Assembly (NCBI RefSeq): GCF_016429155.1
Contig: NZ_JAELUC010000039.1
Location: forward strand, 1 to 33,608
Origin: Pedobacter sp. ASV12
GTDB lineage: Bacteria; Bacteroidota; Bacteroidia; Sphingobacteriales; Sphingobacteriaceae
Length of the DNA stretch: 33,608 bases
Direction of reading: 5' to 3'
The first letter of the stretch is position 1. Each line of letters opens with the position of its first letter. The notes beneath the pieces are model-generated. The model saw only the letters and a program-made list of their open reading frames with translations. It ran no database searches and was not told the origin of the DNA. Shown piece by piece: positions 24,887-33,470 of this stretch. Made by a program: the position numbers and the translations under genes.

Positions 24887-25072
24887 ATGGATAAGCTAGA
24901 ATTGAAAGGAAAGTGGAACGAGATCAAAGGAAAGGTGAAGCAGGCCTACGCAGATTTAACTGACGATGATCTGAAACACGAAGAGGGCCAGGACGACGAA
25001 TTGTTGGGCCGATTGCAGCAAAAAACTGGTAAAGCAAGAGACGAATTGGTAAAATGGATTAATTCTCTCTGA
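24887..25072 (+). CDS. CsbD-like stress protein, 61 aa
   Basis: Small, highly charged helical protein of the CsbD family, which is often induced by general stress. Its molecular role is unknown. 61 residues: [20 protein letters not shown] opens with the family signature ([14 protein letters not shown]), and a second half-repeat, [17 protein letters not shown], has the related GxxQxKxGK pattern. No signal or membrane segment. Followed directly by a terminator, so monocistronic. A 145-bp upstream gap separates it from acs; no consensus promoter was found there. Confidence 0.9.
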   Translation: MDKLELKGKWNEIKGKVKQAYADLTDDDLKHEEGQDDELLGRLQQKTGKARDELVKWINSL

Positions 25073-25086
25073 TTTTTACATCAACG

Positions 25087-25114
25087 AGCGACTTCTTTTA
25101 GGGGTCGCTTTTTT
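25087..25114 (+). terminator. Terminator of the CsbD gene
   Basis: AGCGAC (25087-25092) pairs with GTCGCT (25104-25109), extended by T-G pairs, and is followed by a T run to 25114. The stem lies over the stop codon and last codons of the convergent gene that ends at 25098. Confidence 0.7.
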
Positions 25115-27500
25115 GTTTGGCTTTCACTTCGAAAAAGCGTTCGGCATAGATCACATCGTTGTCGGTTAAGCCCTGTACCACAATCCTGAATTTTCCGGTA
25201 ATGTCGCTGGTATAAAAGCTGATATCTTGAGTTTTTCCGCCTTTGAGCAGTGTTGCATAATTCCAATAAACCGTTGAGAAGAATGCAGGCTCTTGGGGTT
25301 CTTTAAAGTCGTTCAGGTAAAATTCCTTCTGTAATCGGATGCCCTTTACCGGCGTGAAGATTTCGTTGCCATTGCTGGCTATGCTCTCTTTGCACTCGGT
25401 GTACAACATCGAATGACCGTTTGTTATGTACATTCGGCCTGGAACTGGCTGGGTATTGTTTGGGTCACCAATATGGTTGGGGCAATTGAGGATGTTGTAC
25501 CGGCATACATAATCGCCACAAGCATTGCTGCCGGGTAGCCCTCTGCCAAAATTGAGATGGTTGTCTTTTTTGGCTGTAATGGTCACTTCTTTAAGCCTGA
25601 TGGCTTTTTCGTTGCTTTTGAGCACGAGTTCGCTGTTGTTTAACAGGTTGGAAGGCAAAATGTTGTTTTGATAGGAAATCTGGTGCCTCAATTTGGCATT
25701 CATATCGCTAAATGCATCGACTACTTCAATGTGGTATGGCAGTTTGTTTTTGGCATTGATAAACAGGTACATTTTTTTGCCGGCTTCTGCCATCAGCTCG
25801 CTGGTGTTGAAATTGAACAAGCCGGTGTTGCTGCTGGTTGCAAAAGCCATTTGCTGCGGATTAAATATGCCGATGGTAACGGGCTCTGTCAGCTCTTTTT
25901 TCGATTTGGTGATTTTTCCGATCACTTCCAGGCTATCTGTTTTAAGGTCAGCAGCGTTGGTGTTGAATTGCTGTAGCTCTTGCCAGGTATATCTTCGCCA
26001 GCCTTTAACCAATAACACCTGCTCAAGGTAAGCCTTGTCTTTGTAGGCTTGGCCGTTAAGATTGAGGGGCAGTTGTTCAAGTTCGTTGTTCAAAAAAGTA
26101 TAGCTCTCGATATCGTTGGCATTTTTGCCGTTAAGCCTATTGTCTTGTACACAGGCGATAGAAACGATGGCATTTTCGATTTTACTGTCGAGCTTTAGGC
26201 TCAGGCTTACCTTTTGCCTTTGCGCGTAATTTTGTTCGTCGGTATTGAGGCTCAGTTTCGAGGTGTTGTCGTAATGGGCAAAAAACATACGTTCGGCCAA
26301 TGGCCTATCCAAACTGTCGGTAATGGTGATGGTGTTAAGTCCTTTGGGAACCTCGGTTAGTGGAATTTTGAGGGTTCTGAACTGTTGTTCCATCTCAAAA
26401 GGTGCATATATAAAGTTTTCCCTGAAGTTATGGATGCGGATAATCAGTTTTTTAGGGTTGTTGGTGCGCAGGCCGATCCGGAGGCTGTCTTGCGCAAGGG
26501 CTTCGGCAATACTTAAGCTGATGCCTTTCTCTAACGACATAGGTAAATGATAAATACTGTCTCTCAAGCCCGAATGGATCAGTTTTACCGTATAATCCGC
26601 GCCAGCATCGGCCAGCAACCTGAACTTGCCCATGCCATAGCTGCTGGTTTCGATGGTGTCGATTACTTTGTTGTTCTTGAACAGCAAGGCGGAGAGCGCA
26701 AGTGGCATCTGAAATTGGTCTTTCACCTCCCAGGCAATGTTCATGGGCAAACCGGCAACTAAATTTCCACCTTCGGGATAAAACTTTACGATTGCCCTGT
26801 TTTTATCCAATGGTAGGGCCATACTGATCAAGCTGCTGTCTTTTTCGTATTTGAGCTTAACGCGCAAGTTGGGGTCCGAAATGTTTTCTTGTTTGGGGAG
26901 CTCCAACAAAAGTTGTCCAGATGCATCTGTTTTGGCTGTTTTTGTCAAATTACCATATTTATAACTTACGGTAGTTGGCTTGGGCAAAAAGCGGTTGTCT
27001 TTAGAGGTAACCGAAAGCAGCACTTTGTTGTTGCTGGGTTCTAATAGTTTCATGCTGGCCTTAAACGGTTCGCTCATATTGGTTTTAATGGTAATCGGCT
27101 GTACAAACATGGCTTCAGGACTGTTGTTGACCAGTCTATCGGTGATGGCAAGCAAGCGATAATCGCCCGTTAATAACGAATCGGGTAAAACAAGGCTGCC
27201 AAAAGCCAGGCCGTTCTGCATCGGAAATCGTTCTTCAATCACCACTGTACTGTCGGCATCCCTAATCAAAGCTACCGAAATGAGTTTGTGCTCATTGATG
27301 GGAGATTTACTTTTCCTGATCAGGTAGGCTGTAAACCATACCGTTTCGTAGTTGGTGTAAACGTTTTTGTCGAAATGCACAAAGAGGTTGGCATTTTGTT
27401 TGGCTTCGCCATAAGCCTTCAGGCGGTTGTCTAAAGGGTCTTGGGCATTTGCCCACAAACTTAAGAACACAAACAAGATAACGAGGGGTAGGAAGCGCAT
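25098..27500 (-). CDS. Large secreted MG2-like protein with plug-like motif
   Basis: 800 residues. Signal peptide MRFLPLVILFVFLSLWANAQ, likely cut after A19. The N-terminal region NLFVHFDKNVYTNYETVWFTAYLI at about 38-61 is the pattern of macroglobulin MG2 domains seen in many Bacteroidota surface proteins. Several β-sandwich repeats follow. Near 625-645 the string NEKAIRLKEVTITAKKDNHL looks like the start of a TonB-receptor plug. A Cys-containing stretch (ACGDYVCRYNILNCPNHIGD) lies near 656-675 and might hold a disulfide or metal. No barrel follows, so it is not a receptor itself. The role is unknown; involvement in surface binding or envelope sensing is plausible only by family. Confidence 0.75.
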   Translation of the reverse strand: MRFLPLVILFVFLSLWANAQDPLDNRLKAYGEAKQNANLFVHFDKNVYTNYETVWFTAYLIRKSKSPINEHKLISVALIRDADSTVVIEERFPMQNGLAFGSLVLPDSLLTGDYRLLAITDRLVNNSPEAMFVQPITIKTNMSEPFKASMKLLEPSNNKVLLSVTSKDNRFLPKPTTVSYKYGNLTKTAKTDASGQLLLELPKQENISDPNLRVKLKYEKDSSLISMALPLDKNRAIVKFYPEGGNLVAGLPMNIAWEVKDQFQMPLALSALLFKNNKVIDTIETSSYGMGKFRLLADAGADYTVKLIHSGLRDSIYHLPMSLEKGISLSIAEALAQDSLRIGLRTNNPKKLIIRIHNFRENFIYAPFEMEQQFRTLKIPLTEVPKGLNTITITDSLDRPLAERMFFAHYDNTSKLSLNTDEQNYAQRQKVSLSLKLDSKIENAIVSIACVQDNRLNGKNANDIESYTFLNNELEQLPLNLNGQAYKDKAYLEQVLLVKGWRRYTWQELQQFNTNAADLKTDSLEVIGKITKSKKELTEPVTIGIFNPQQMAFATSSNTGLFNFNTSELMAEAGKKMYLFINAKNKLPYHIEVVDAFSDMNAKLRHQISYQNNILPSNLLNNSELVLKSNEKAIRLKEVTITAKKDNHLNFGRGLPGSNACGDYVCRYNILNCPNHIGDPNNTQPVPGRMYITNGHSMLYTECKESIASNGNEIFTPVKGIRLQKEFYLNDFKEPQEPAFFSTVYWNYATLLKGGKTQDISFYTSDITGKFRIVVQGLTDNDVIYAERFFEVKAKQKSDP

Positions 27501-27554
27501 GCGTTAAAAATAGCTTTAATCTCCTAAAATAGGAAATGGGTTGTCTAATCAACA

Positions 27555-27589
27555 CAAAGGCCGCTTCGACATCATCGAAACGGCCTTTG
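27555..27589 (-). other. Long perfect-type hairpin between peptidase and MG2 genes
   Basis: A 15-bp stem read on the - strand: CAAAGGCCGTTTCGA pairs with TCGAAGCGGCCTTTG (one T-G pair), loop TGATG. There is no clear T run afterwards on either strand, only TTTG. It lies 20 bp beyond the M16 stop codon and 55 bp before the MG2 start, so it could be a weak terminator, an RNA stabiliser or a processing site. Confidence 0.6.
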
Positions 27590-27608
27590 CACATGAGCTG
27601 CTGTTGAC

Positions 27609-30542
27609 TTAGTAGCCGAACAATTGCTCTAAGGTTAAAGTGGTTACTGTGCCAAATTTCTGCATGTCTTCCAATTTCACTCTCTTATCAGAAGCCACAA
27701 TCAGGTAGGTGTATGGCTTATTGGCAATTTTTTCGCCATGGAAGGCTTTAATACTGTCGAAATTGATCGGTTTAAGTTCTCTGTAAAGATCGATTCTCGA
27801 ATCGTGGTCGTAGCCTAGTTTTTTGTCGGCCAGGTAGCTGTAAATCACAGCATCTTTGGTAATGCGGGCGGTTTCTATATTGTTAACCACGTTTGCCTTG
27901 GCGCCATCGAACGATTTTTCGCTTTTTGGCAACACGTTCAGCAGCTCGTTCATTCCGTTTACGGCATCAGTCATTTTATCGGCTTGGCTGCCAACATAAG
28001 CTACCATGCTGTACTGTTTGTCGGCCCTGTCTGGCGATACATAAGTGGCAAAAGTAGAGTAGGCTAATGCTTTCGATTCCCTAATGGTTTGGAAAACGAT
28101 AGAACCCATACCTCCGCCAAAATAGCTGTTAAATACCTGGATGCTGGCCGCATCGTTTTTGTTGTAAACCCCGGTGTTTCTCAACCAGCGGATTTCCGAT
28201 TGCACCATGTCGTAATTGGCAAAATATACCTTATTGGCATCCTGCGTTGTATAGGTGTACGCTTTTGCAGGGGCAGCCGGAGTAAACTCTTTGGGCAATA
28301 AATGCTGTTTTTTGATTTCAGGCGCAATGCTGGCCAGATCTTTTGGTCCGTAATAAGTAATGATATGCTCGTAATTGGTCAGGTTGTGCAGCAAATCAAC
28401 CAGGTCGGAGGCTTTGATGTTTTTTACCTCTTCGTTGGTCAGCACATTATTGAAAGGGTTTAAGCTGCCATATTGTGCGTAAGAAGTCAGGGCATTCATA
28501 ATTTGGCCTTTGTTGAGCTTGGCATTTTCACGGCCTTTCAAGATGCTGCTTTTCAGTTCTTCCAGCGCTTTTTCGTTTACTTTTACGTGGGCAAGGATAT
28601 GCTCAACCAAACTTACCGCTTTGTCGAAGTTTTCCTGCAAACCACTGATGCTGATGGTTGTGTTATCTGCGCCAACGCTTAGGTTGTAGGTGCAGGCAAT
28701 GTTATAAAACTGCTTGCTCAGGTCTTCGGCGCTATATTTGTCTGTACCTAGGTAAGGCAGGTAGCTTGAGGCATATTGTAACAGTTTATAGTTGTTGGCA
28801 CCGATGTTCAGCCTGTAAGTCATTCTGAAGATAGAATTGTCGTTGTTTTTGGTGGCCAACAAATCGGCAATACCAACTTTGCCATAGGCGATGTCTTTTT
28901 GGTAATCTAAGAATTTAGGCGCAATCGGCTTTACCGGAGCCTCTAAAATGCTTTTTACAAATGGCGAGGTCAAGTTGGCGTTCGCGTTGATTGGCGTAAT
29001 GGCAGGTTTTTCAACCTTGATTACGTTTTTGTCTTCGCCTTTGTGCTTATAGCCGATAACGTAGTTGTCTTTAAAGAACTCTTTGGCAAAGGCTACCACT
29101 TGGGCCTTGGTAATTTTTGAAGTTGCTTCAATTTCACCTAAGTTTTTGTCCCATTTGGTACCCCTGTTCAGGATAAATTCTGTCGAAAGGTTTTCGGCCC
29201 TGTTGTTGTTGCTGTCGAAAGCCTGTAAAAAGCTTAGCTTTCTGTTGGCTACGATCGCTTTGAGCAGTTCGTCGTCAAAATTGCCTTGTTTAAGCAAGTC
29301 AACCTGCTCCAAGAGTAATTTGGCTACTTGTTCCAAAGTTTGGCCTTGTTTCGGTTGGGCCGAAAGATTGAATACGCCGTAGTCTTTCATTTGCTGATAG
29401 CTGGCACTTGCCCTAAGCACTTTTTGCTGCTTGTTCAGGTTAATGTCGATCAAGCCGGCCTTGCCATTGGTCAATATGCTACGGATCAATTCGAGCAATA
29501 GGCTTTGTTGCGAATTTTCGGGATAGCCGCGGTAGTAGATTTCTACTGCCTCGGCGCTAGGGCCATATACATCAACTTTCTGGATGCTGGTTAATGGTTT
29601 TTCGGGAACCGGATTGTACAGCACTACAGGTTTGGGTGCCATATAGCTGAAAGATTTGTCTATCTTCTTGATCATCTCGTCAGGATTGAAATCACCTGCG
29701 AAAATGATGGCCATGTTGTTAGGCACATAATACTTATCGTAGTATTTTTTGATCTCTACCAGCGAAGGGTTTTTCAAGTGTTCGATGGTACCAATGGTAG
29801 TTTGCTGCCCGTAGTTGTGCGTAGGGAAAAGCTTGTCCATCATGGCTTCATCCAATTTGTTGCCGTCGTCGTCTAAGCCACGGTTCTTTTCTTCGTACAC
29901 TGCTTCCAATTCGGTATGGAAAATACGGAAAATAGGCTTGCGGAAACGCTCGCTTTGGATGGCCAGGAATTTATCGATGGCATTGGAAGGAAAATCTTCG
30001 TTATAGACGGTTTCTTCGTACCAGGTATGCGCATTAGAAGAATTGCCACCAATGCCGGCAATCATTTTGTCGTATTCGTTGGCAATAGAGAAGTTCGAGG
30101 CTTCGCCAGAAGTTTTATCTATTTCTTTGTAGATTTCCTTGCGCTGGGCCGGGTCGGTTGTTTTGTTGTACTTTTCGTAAAGCGCATCGATTTTGTCGAG
30201 CAGGGGCTTTTCTTTGGTCCAGTTGTTGGTGCCAAATTTGTCGGTACCCTTAAAAAGCAAATGCTCCAGGTAATGCGCCAAACCCGTATTGGTTTTAGGG
30301 TCGGTATTGCTGCCGGCTCTTACGCTCATGCGCCATTGGATGTTAGGCTCTTTATTGTTGGGCGAAAGAATGGCGGTTAGTCCATTTTTCAAAGTATAAA
30401 AACGGGTTTTAGAAGGGTCGTTGGTTACATATTTATAAGTGTAACCTCCAGAGGTGGCCGTTTTCCATTGATAGGTAGACTGCGCCAATAATTGATTGCC
30501 CGCCAGCAAAAGACAGACAAAGAGTAAGAGTTTGGTTTTCAT
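27609..30542 (-). CDS. Periplasmic M16 (insulinase-type) zinc metallopeptidase
   Basis: Two-domain zinc peptidase of the M16 family, degrading peptides in the periplasm or at the cell surface. 977 residues. The signal peptide, MKTKLLLFVCLLLAGNQLLA, is cut near A20. The inverted zinc motif HxxEH is H90-Y-L-E93-H94 in GLAHYLEHLLFKGT, with the third ligand glutamate in ELEAVYEEKNRGLDDDG near 185. A second half, residues about 530-977, is the inactive M16 lobe with GGGMGSIVFQTIRESKALAY, as in pitrilysin/PqqL-like enzymes. ATG at 30542 places the signal peptide correctly; a further upstream start adds nine residues of no value. A textbook Bacteroidota promoter lies 87-119 bases upstream. Neighbour MG2 gene could be co-expressed by read-through. 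Confidence 0.93.
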   Translation of the reverse strand: MKTKLLLFVCLLLAGNQLLAQSTYQWKTATSGGYTYKYVTNDPSKTRFYTLKNGLTAILSPNNKEPNIQWRMSVRAGSNTDPKTNTGLAHYLEHLLFKGTDKFGTNNWTKEKPLLDKIDALYEKYNKTTDPAQRKEIYKEIDKTSGEASNFSIANEYDKMIAGIGGNSSNAHTWYEETVYNEDFPSNAIDKFLAIQSERFRKPIFRIFHTELEAVYEEKNRGLDDDGNKLDEAMMDKLFPTHNYGQQTTIGTIEHLKNPSLVEIKKYYDKYYVPNNMAIIFAGDFNPDEMIKKIDKSFSYMAPKPVVLYNPVPEKPLTSIQKVDVYGPSAEAVEIYYRGYPENSQQSLLLELIRSILTNGKAGLIDINLNKQQKVLRASASYQQMKDYGVFNLSAQPKQGQTLEQVAKLLLEQVDLLKQGNFDDELLKAIVANRKLSFLQAFDSNNNRAENLSTEFILNRGTKWDKNLGEIEATSKITKAQVVAFAKEFFKDNYVIGYKHKGEDKNVIKVEKPAITPINANANLTSPFVKSILEAPVKPIAPKFLDYQKDIAYGKVGIADLLATKNNDNSIFRMTYRLNIGANNYKLLQYASSYLPYLGTDKYSAEDLSKQFYNIACTYNLSVGADNTTISISGLQENFDKAVSLVEHILAHVKVNEKALEELKSSILKGRENAKLNKGQIMNALTSYAQYGSLNPFNNVLTNEEVKNIKASDLVDLLHNLTNYEHIITYYGPKDLASIAPEIKKQHLLPKEFTPAAPAKAYTYTTQDANKVYFANYDMVQSEIRWLRNTGVYNKNDAASIQVFNSYFGGGMGSIVFQTIRESKALAYSTFATYVSPDRADKQYSMVAYVGSQADKMTDAVNGMNELLNVLPKSEKSFDGAKANVVNNIETARITKDAVIYSYLADKKLGYDHDSRIDLYRELKPINFDSIKAFHGEKIANKPYTYLIVASDKRVKLEDMQKFGTVTTLTLEQLFGY

Positions 30543-30578
30543 CAGTTTTATATGATTTAAGTGGGTCAAGATTCGAAG

Positions 30579-30593
30579 ACAAGCCTGGCTTGT
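30579..30593. promoter_or_regulatory. 15-bp perfect dyad in the M16 leader
   Basis: ACAAGCC-T-GGCTTGT is a 7-bp inverted repeat around a single base, in the 5' UTR between the -7 box (30629-30636) and the ATG (30542). One base is too small for a loop, so it is more likely a protein-binding site than an RNA hairpin. The protein is unknown. Confidence 0.4.
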
Positions 30594-30628
30594 GGTTAAG
30601 AATGTTTGATGGCCAATAAGTTAGTGAT

Positions 30629-30661
30629 CAAATATAAGTGGCTGGCGATTACTTTTCCAAA
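30629..30661 (-). promoter_or_regulatory. Consensus Bacteroidota promoter of the M16 gene
   Basis: On the - strand TTTG (30661-30658), a 21-base spacer and TATATTTG (30636-30629) match both the -33 TTTG and the -7 TAnnTTTG elements exactly. Best promoter in the window. The implied leader is about 80 bases. Confidence 0.7.
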
Positions 30662-30731
30662 AAAATGGGATGAAAATTAACTATTGTAAAACGGGAGCCG
30701 GGCTTCTGATTATTTCTCGTATTTTTACCGT

Positions 30732-31571
30732 ATGAATAAAGATACCCAAAAGCCTACCATTTTGGTGGTTAACGACGATGGAATTACCGCTCTCGGTATT
30801 AAAAACCTCATCGAAGTGATGCAGGAAATCGGACATGTTGTTGTAGTGGCACCCGATGGCCCCCAATCGGGCATGGGCCATGCCATTACCATTGGCAAGC
30901 CGCTGCGGTTCGATCGGGTAGACCTTTATCCTGGCGTAGAGATGTACAAATGCTCGGGTACGCCGGTCGATTGCGTTAAACTGGCCGTCAACAAGGTGTT
31001 TAAAGGCAAAAAGCCAGATCTTTGCGTATCGGGCATCAACCATGGACTGAACAACTCGATCAATGTCATTTACTCGGGTACCATGTCGGCCGCGGTAGAA
31101 GGTGCCATCGAGAAAATCCCCTCTATTGGGTTTTCGCTCGATGATTTTGCCCAGGATGCCGATTTTAGCCACTGCAAGCCATTTATCAAGACTATCGCCC
31201 TGCAAGTGCTGAGCCACGGATTGCCTGAAGCTACGCTGCTCAATGTCAATTTCCCAAAAGGGGCACACATCAAAGGCATTAAAATCTGCAGGCAGGCCAA
31301 TGCCAAATGGGCCGAAGATTTTGAAGAAAGAAAAGATCCCTACCTAAGGCCTTACTACTGGTTAACCGGTGTGTTCGAAAACTACGACAAAGGCGAAGAT
31401 ACTGATGTTTGGGCATTGGATCATGGCTATGCTTCGGTGGTGCCGGTTCAGTTCGACTTGACTGCACACCATGCCATCCCAATTTTGAATGGCTGGGACT
31501 TCAACGCCAGGCCAAAGGCACAATCGAAAGTGGAGAAAACCGCAGGTCCGGATGGCGCAAATCTAGGTTAG
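30732..31571 (+). CDS. surE: 5'/3'-nucleotidase SurE
   Basis: Metal-dependent phosphatase that removes phosphate from nucleoside monophosphates, with roles in stationary-phase survival. 279 residues. Metal ligands N14-D15-D16-G17 (NDDG) at the N-terminus, SGMGH at 46-50 with Ser46, CSGTPVDCV at 74-82, and SGINHGLNNSINVIYSGTMSA at 100-120 with Asn103 are all as in the family. The start codon is ATG at 30732; a TATTTTTA sequence just before it is too close to serve as the promoter of a normally led mRNA. A small membrane-protein gene begins two bases after its stop, so the two are co-transcribed. Confidence 0.96.
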   Translation: MNKDTQKPTILVVNDDGITALGIKNLIEVMQEIGHVVVVAPDGPQSGMGHAITIGKPLRFDRVDLYPGVEMYKCSGTPVDCVKLAVNKVFKGKKPDLCVSGINHGLNNSINVIYSGTMSAAVEGAIEKIPSIGFSLDDFAQDADFSHCKPFIKTIALQVLSHGLPEATLLNVNFPKGAHIKGIKICRQANAKWAEDFEERKDPYLRPYYWLTGVFENYDKGEDTDVWALDHGYASVVPVQFDLTAHHAIPILNGWDFNARPKAQSKVEKTAGPDGANLG

Positions 31572-31573
31572 CC

Positions 31574-31846
31574 ATGCAAGAAAAAATCAAGGCAATCAAA
31601 AACAACGTTTGGATGGGCATGGCCGTTGGTTTGCTGGCCCCGCTGGTGCCGGGTTTCCTGGTTTGGTACCTGATGCAACATGTTAAAGCTTTGCAACATG
31701 CCGATTTATTGCTCATTGGCTGCGTAGCCATCAATGCCTTTCTGATGAACTACTTTTTTAAAATCAATAAGGAGCATGTGGGGCGCGGCATTTTAAGCAT
31801 CACATTTTTATGGGCCTTTGCCTTCTTTTTTTATAAGGTGCTTTAA
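31574..31846 (+). CDS. Small three-helix membrane protein, 90 aa
   Basis: Begins two bases after surE stops. 90 residues with three predicted membrane segments: about 12-34 (VWMGMAVGLLAPLVPGFLVW), 43-62 (DLLLIGCVAINAFLMNYFFK) and 70-90 (GRGILSITFLWAFAFFFYKV). Short loops hold basic residues (KINKEH). I do not recognise a named family, but small proteins of this kind are common next to surE/lpxB in Bacteroidota. The position between SurE and LpxB suggests an envelope role only by association. Confidence 0.75.
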   Translation: MQEKIKAIKNNVWMGMAVGLLAPLVPGFLVWYLMQHVKALQHADLLLIGCVAINAFLMNYFFKINKEHVGRGILSITFLWAFAFFFYKVL

Positions 31847-31875
31847 AATGGGAGCCCGAAGTTGAATAGTTTACC

Positions 31876-31965
31876 GTTAAACAATATAGCAATTGAACAA
31901 CAAAGCAATCAACCCATGACTAATCCTCTAATGAACTGGTGACACCAATGATACTAATGAACCAA
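31876..31965. repeat. Degenerate AACAAT/GAAC-type intergenic repeat
   Basis: Before lpxB. Contains AACAATATAGCAATTGAACAA, CAATCAACCCATGACTAAT, TAATGAACTGGTGACACCAATG and ACTAATGAACCAAACC. The words match those at 827-872 (AACAATCTAGCAGTGAACGAACAA, TTAATGAACTGATGAACCAAT). Low-complexity family member in the region where the lpxB promoter should be. Confidence 0.55.
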
Positions 31966-31970
31966 ACCAA

Positions 31971-33074
31971 ATGAAATATTACCTTGTAGCAGGCGAGGCC
32001 TCTGGCGATTTGCATGGAGCCAATTTGATGAAGGCATTGAAATTAGAAGATCCAACCGCCACGTTCAGGTATTTTGGTGGCGATAAGATGCAGGCAGAAG
32101 GTGGCGAGCTGGTTAAGCACTACGCCGACATGGCTTTTATGGGCTTTACCGAAGTACTGTTTAACCTGCGCACTATTTTCAAGAACCTCAAAGCCTGCAA
32201 AGCCGACATCTTAGCCTACCGGCCCGAAGCGCTGATATTGATAGATTTTCCGGGCTTTAACCTCAAAATCGCCGAGTTTGCCAAGCAGCAAGGCATCAAG
32301 GTTTGCTATTATATTTCGCCAAAGGTTTGGGCCTGGAACCAAAAACGTGTGCTCAAAATCAAACGTATAGTCGACCAGATGTTCTGCATCCTGCCTTTCG
32401 AGGTTAGTTTTTACAAGGAATGGGGCATGGAAGTAAATTATGTGGGCAATCCCCTGTTGGATGAAATCGGACAGTTTGTGCCTAATCCTAATTTCAGGGC
32501 CGACAACCAGTTGAGCGATAAACCGATTGTGGCCTTGTTGCCAGGCAGCCGCAAACAAGAAATAGAGCGTTTGTTGCCCGATATGTTAGCCGTGGTAAGC
32601 CAGTTCTCCGATTATCAGTTTGTGATTGGTGCGGCACCAACCTTTAGCGAGCAGTATTATCAGCAGTACATTAACGAGAGGCCGGCCAACTTGGTTTTCT
32701 CGCAAACCTACCAGTTGCTGCACCATGCCCATGCGGCTTTGGTAGCATCGGGCACGGCCACTTTAGAAACCGCTTTGTTCAAAGTGCCCCAAGTAGTGCT
32801 TTACCGTGGCGGCAACGTGTCGGTGGCCATTGCGCGTTTACTGGTAAAAATCAGGTTTATTGCTTTGGTTAACCTCATTATGGATAGGGAAGTGGTCAAA
32901 GAACTGATCCAGGAAGACTGCAATGTGGCACTTATCGCAAAAAACCTCAAACTTGTTACCGAAGGAGAGGGGCGCGTAAAAATGTTGGCCGATTATGAAG
33001 AACTGGCCATTAAAATGGGTAGCGCAGGCGCTTCGCAGCGAACAGCCAAGCTTATTGTGGATGCCTTGAAATAA
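31971..33074 (+). CDS. lpxB: Lipid-A-disaccharide synthase
   Basis: Glycosyltransferase (GT19) that condenses UDP-2,3-diacylglucosamine with lipid X at the inner membrane to form the lipid A disaccharide. 367 residues. Motifs: GEASGDLHGANL (8-19) at the N-terminus, IDFPGFNLKIA (91-101), YYISPKVWAW (113-122), NPLLDE (160-165) and PGSRKQEIERLLP (191-203), followed by VASGTATLETALF near 261-273. All are typical LpxB features. It shows this organism makes an LPS-type outer membrane. Neighbours surE and the small membrane gene are co-directional with a 124-bp gap. Confidence 0.96.
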   Translation: MKYYLVAGEASGDLHGANLMKALKLEDPTATFRYFGGDKMQAEGGELVKHYADMAFMGFTEVLFNLRTIFKNLKACKADILAYRPEALILIDFPGFNLKIAEFAKQQGIKVCYYISPKVWAWNQKRVLKIKRIVDQMFCILPFEVSFYKEWGMEVNYVGNPLLDEIGQFVPNPNFRADNQLSDKPIVALLPGSRKQEIERLLPDMLAVVSQFSDYQFVIGAAPTFSEQYYQQYINERPANLVFSQTYQLLHHAHAALVASGTATLETALFKVPQVVLYRGGNVSVAIARLLVKIRFIALVNLIMDREVVKELIQEDCNVALIAKNLKLVTEGEGRVKMLADYEELAIKMGSAGASQRTAKLIVDALK

Positions 33075-33137
33075 CATAATTTAACAAATGGCAAGTGCTA
33101 CAACTGCTCTAAATAAGCTATTTTCGAACTTTAATGA

Positions 33138-33145
33138 TATATTTG
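33138..33145 (+). promoter_or_regulatory. Perfect -7 box upstream of the LacI-family gene
   Basis: TATATTTG is an exact TAnnTTTG match 22 bases before the ATG at 33168. No TTTG is seen at the expected upstream distance. It overlaps a possible 25-codon ORF (33088-33165) and argues against that ORF being real. Confidence 0.45.
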
Positions 33146-33167
33146 AAGCGATCAGCAAAATCTAAAC

Positions 33168-33468
33168 ATGAAAGCCCTCTCTATTAAAGACATAGCACTA
33201 AAGGCCAAGGTATCTATTACCACGGTTTCATTTATCATTAATGGAAAGGCCAAAGAAAAGTCGATTAGCGATGCGGTGATCAAGAAGGTACAAAAAATCA
33301 TTGCCGAGAGCGGTTACAAGCCCAACCAGATTGCCCGAAGCCTAAGAACCGGCAATTCGAACATCATTGGGCTTATTGTTGAAGATATTTCCAACTCGTT
33401 TTTCTCCAGGATTGCACGTTTAATAGAAGACAAGGCCTATAAAAGAGGCTACAAAATTATTTATTCGA

Positions 33469-33470
<2 letters not shown>
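33168..33470 (+). CDS. LacI-family transcriptional regulator, N-terminal fragment
   Basis: About 100 residues before the sequence turns to artefact. The helix-turn-helix is at 5-27 (SIKDIALKAKVSITTVSFII) with hinge GYKPNQIARSLRTGNSNIIG and the start of the periplasmic-binding-fold domain LIVEDISNSFFSRIARLIED. The C-terminal two-thirds are missing because the contig ends. LacI regulators usually control sugar uptake or catabolism; the target is unknown here. The last codons (from about 33469) are unreliable because they run into poly-G. Confidence 0.85.

Noticed and set aside
33088..33165. 25-codon ORF MASATTALNKLFSNFNDIFE... just before the LacI-family gene
   Set aside because: The consensus -7 box TATATTTG at 33138-33145 lies inside it, so transcription of the regulator would start within it. 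The codons lack supporting evidence.
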